Shown here one piece after another: positions 63,943 through 64,000 of a stretch of 64,000 bases of DNA. Below the pieces are notes generated by a model that saw only the letters and a list, made by a program, of their open reading frames with translations, was not told the DNA's origin and did not search any database. Position 1 is the first letter of the stretch, and every line of letters starts with the position of its first letter. Location of the stretch: positions 16,839 through 80,838 of the forward strand of contig NZ_NFJC01000010.1 in the NCBI RefSeq assembly GCF_002159665.1, read 5' to 3'. This stretch comes from Desulfovibrio sp. An276. GTDB lineage: Bacteria > Desulfobacterota > Desulfovibrionia > Desulfovibrionales > Desulfovibrionaceae. The translations under genes were made by a program, and so were the position numbers.

Positions 63943-64000
63943 CTAGCTTGATCCCTGGGCGGGTTCCGCTTCAACGAGGCAAGGAGCCTCTCCACAGGCT
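63943..64000 (-). CDS. TnpB (IS605 OrfB) C-terminus, partial
   Basis: The last 18 codons before TAG at 63943 read ACGEAPCLVEAEPAQGSS. An ACGE motif followed by a short variable tail is typical of TnpB C-termini after the zinc finger, and the right-end hairpin follows 13 bases later. The body of the gene is outside the window, so the RuvC residues cannot be checked. Confidence 0.55.
   Translation of the reverse strand, partial: ACGEAPCLVEAEPAQGSS

Overview
The window looks like chromosomal DNA of a high-GC, anaerobic, Gram-negative bacterium, most likely a Desulfovibrionaceae relative. This is an inference from four signs: promoters carrying the TTGAAA-type Fur palindrome described for Desulfovibrio, a TonB receptor and an autotransporter (so an outer membrane is present), a class III ribonucleotide reductase-like tail, and rich c-di-GMP signalling. 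No rRNA, tRNA or CRISPR array was seen.

1-24,630 (minus strand) is one long operon for a hybrid non-ribosomal peptide/polyketide product. In transcription order it encodes aspartate 1-decarboxylase (PanD), an Sfp-type phosphopantetheinyl transferase, and then A-PCP, dock-Cy-A-PCP-C-A-PCP, dock-C-(degenerate A)-PCP, KS-ACP, Cy-A(Cys)-PCP, C-A(MT)-PCP, and the first 136 residues of another ketosynthase that runs off the left edge. Across a 780-base divergent promoter region with two mirrored Fur-like palindromes, the plus strand carries a TonB-dependent receptor and two half-size ABC transporters of the YbtP/YbtQ or IrtA/IrtB kind (25,411-31,192). Two heterocyclisation domains, Fur-like control and this transport set together point to a yersiniabactin/pyochelin-like thiazoline/oxazoline metallophore. 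The end product cannot be read because the last modules lie outside the window.

31,193-36,363 is a decayed island. It holds a deleted second copy of lpdA, an intact Fic gene bracketed by two copies of one palindrome, a shattered Rpn-family nuclease, intact lpdA, and a hairpin resembling an IS200/IS605 end. 36,364-46,071 is a signalling block: a 1,367-residue GGDEF/EAL sensor, a CheB-CheR-PAS fusion, and two GGDEF proteins made by tandem duplication of a unit that includes the tail of the CheB-CheR gene.

46,107-51,192 mixes broken genes (Fic, AAA ATPase, amber-interrupted autotransporter) with small intact genes (MmcQ/YjbR, GNAT, an unknown). 51,230-62,349 looks like part of an integrated conjugative element: a DotA/TraY-type membrane protein, a small membrane protein, a zinc-ribbon protein, a FadR-type regulator, an S24 repressor-like regulator and four unrecognised proteins. 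At the right edge are an orphan HicB antitoxin and a PLP-dependent decarboxylase gene cut near its 5' end by the right end of an IS200/IS605 (TnpB) element.
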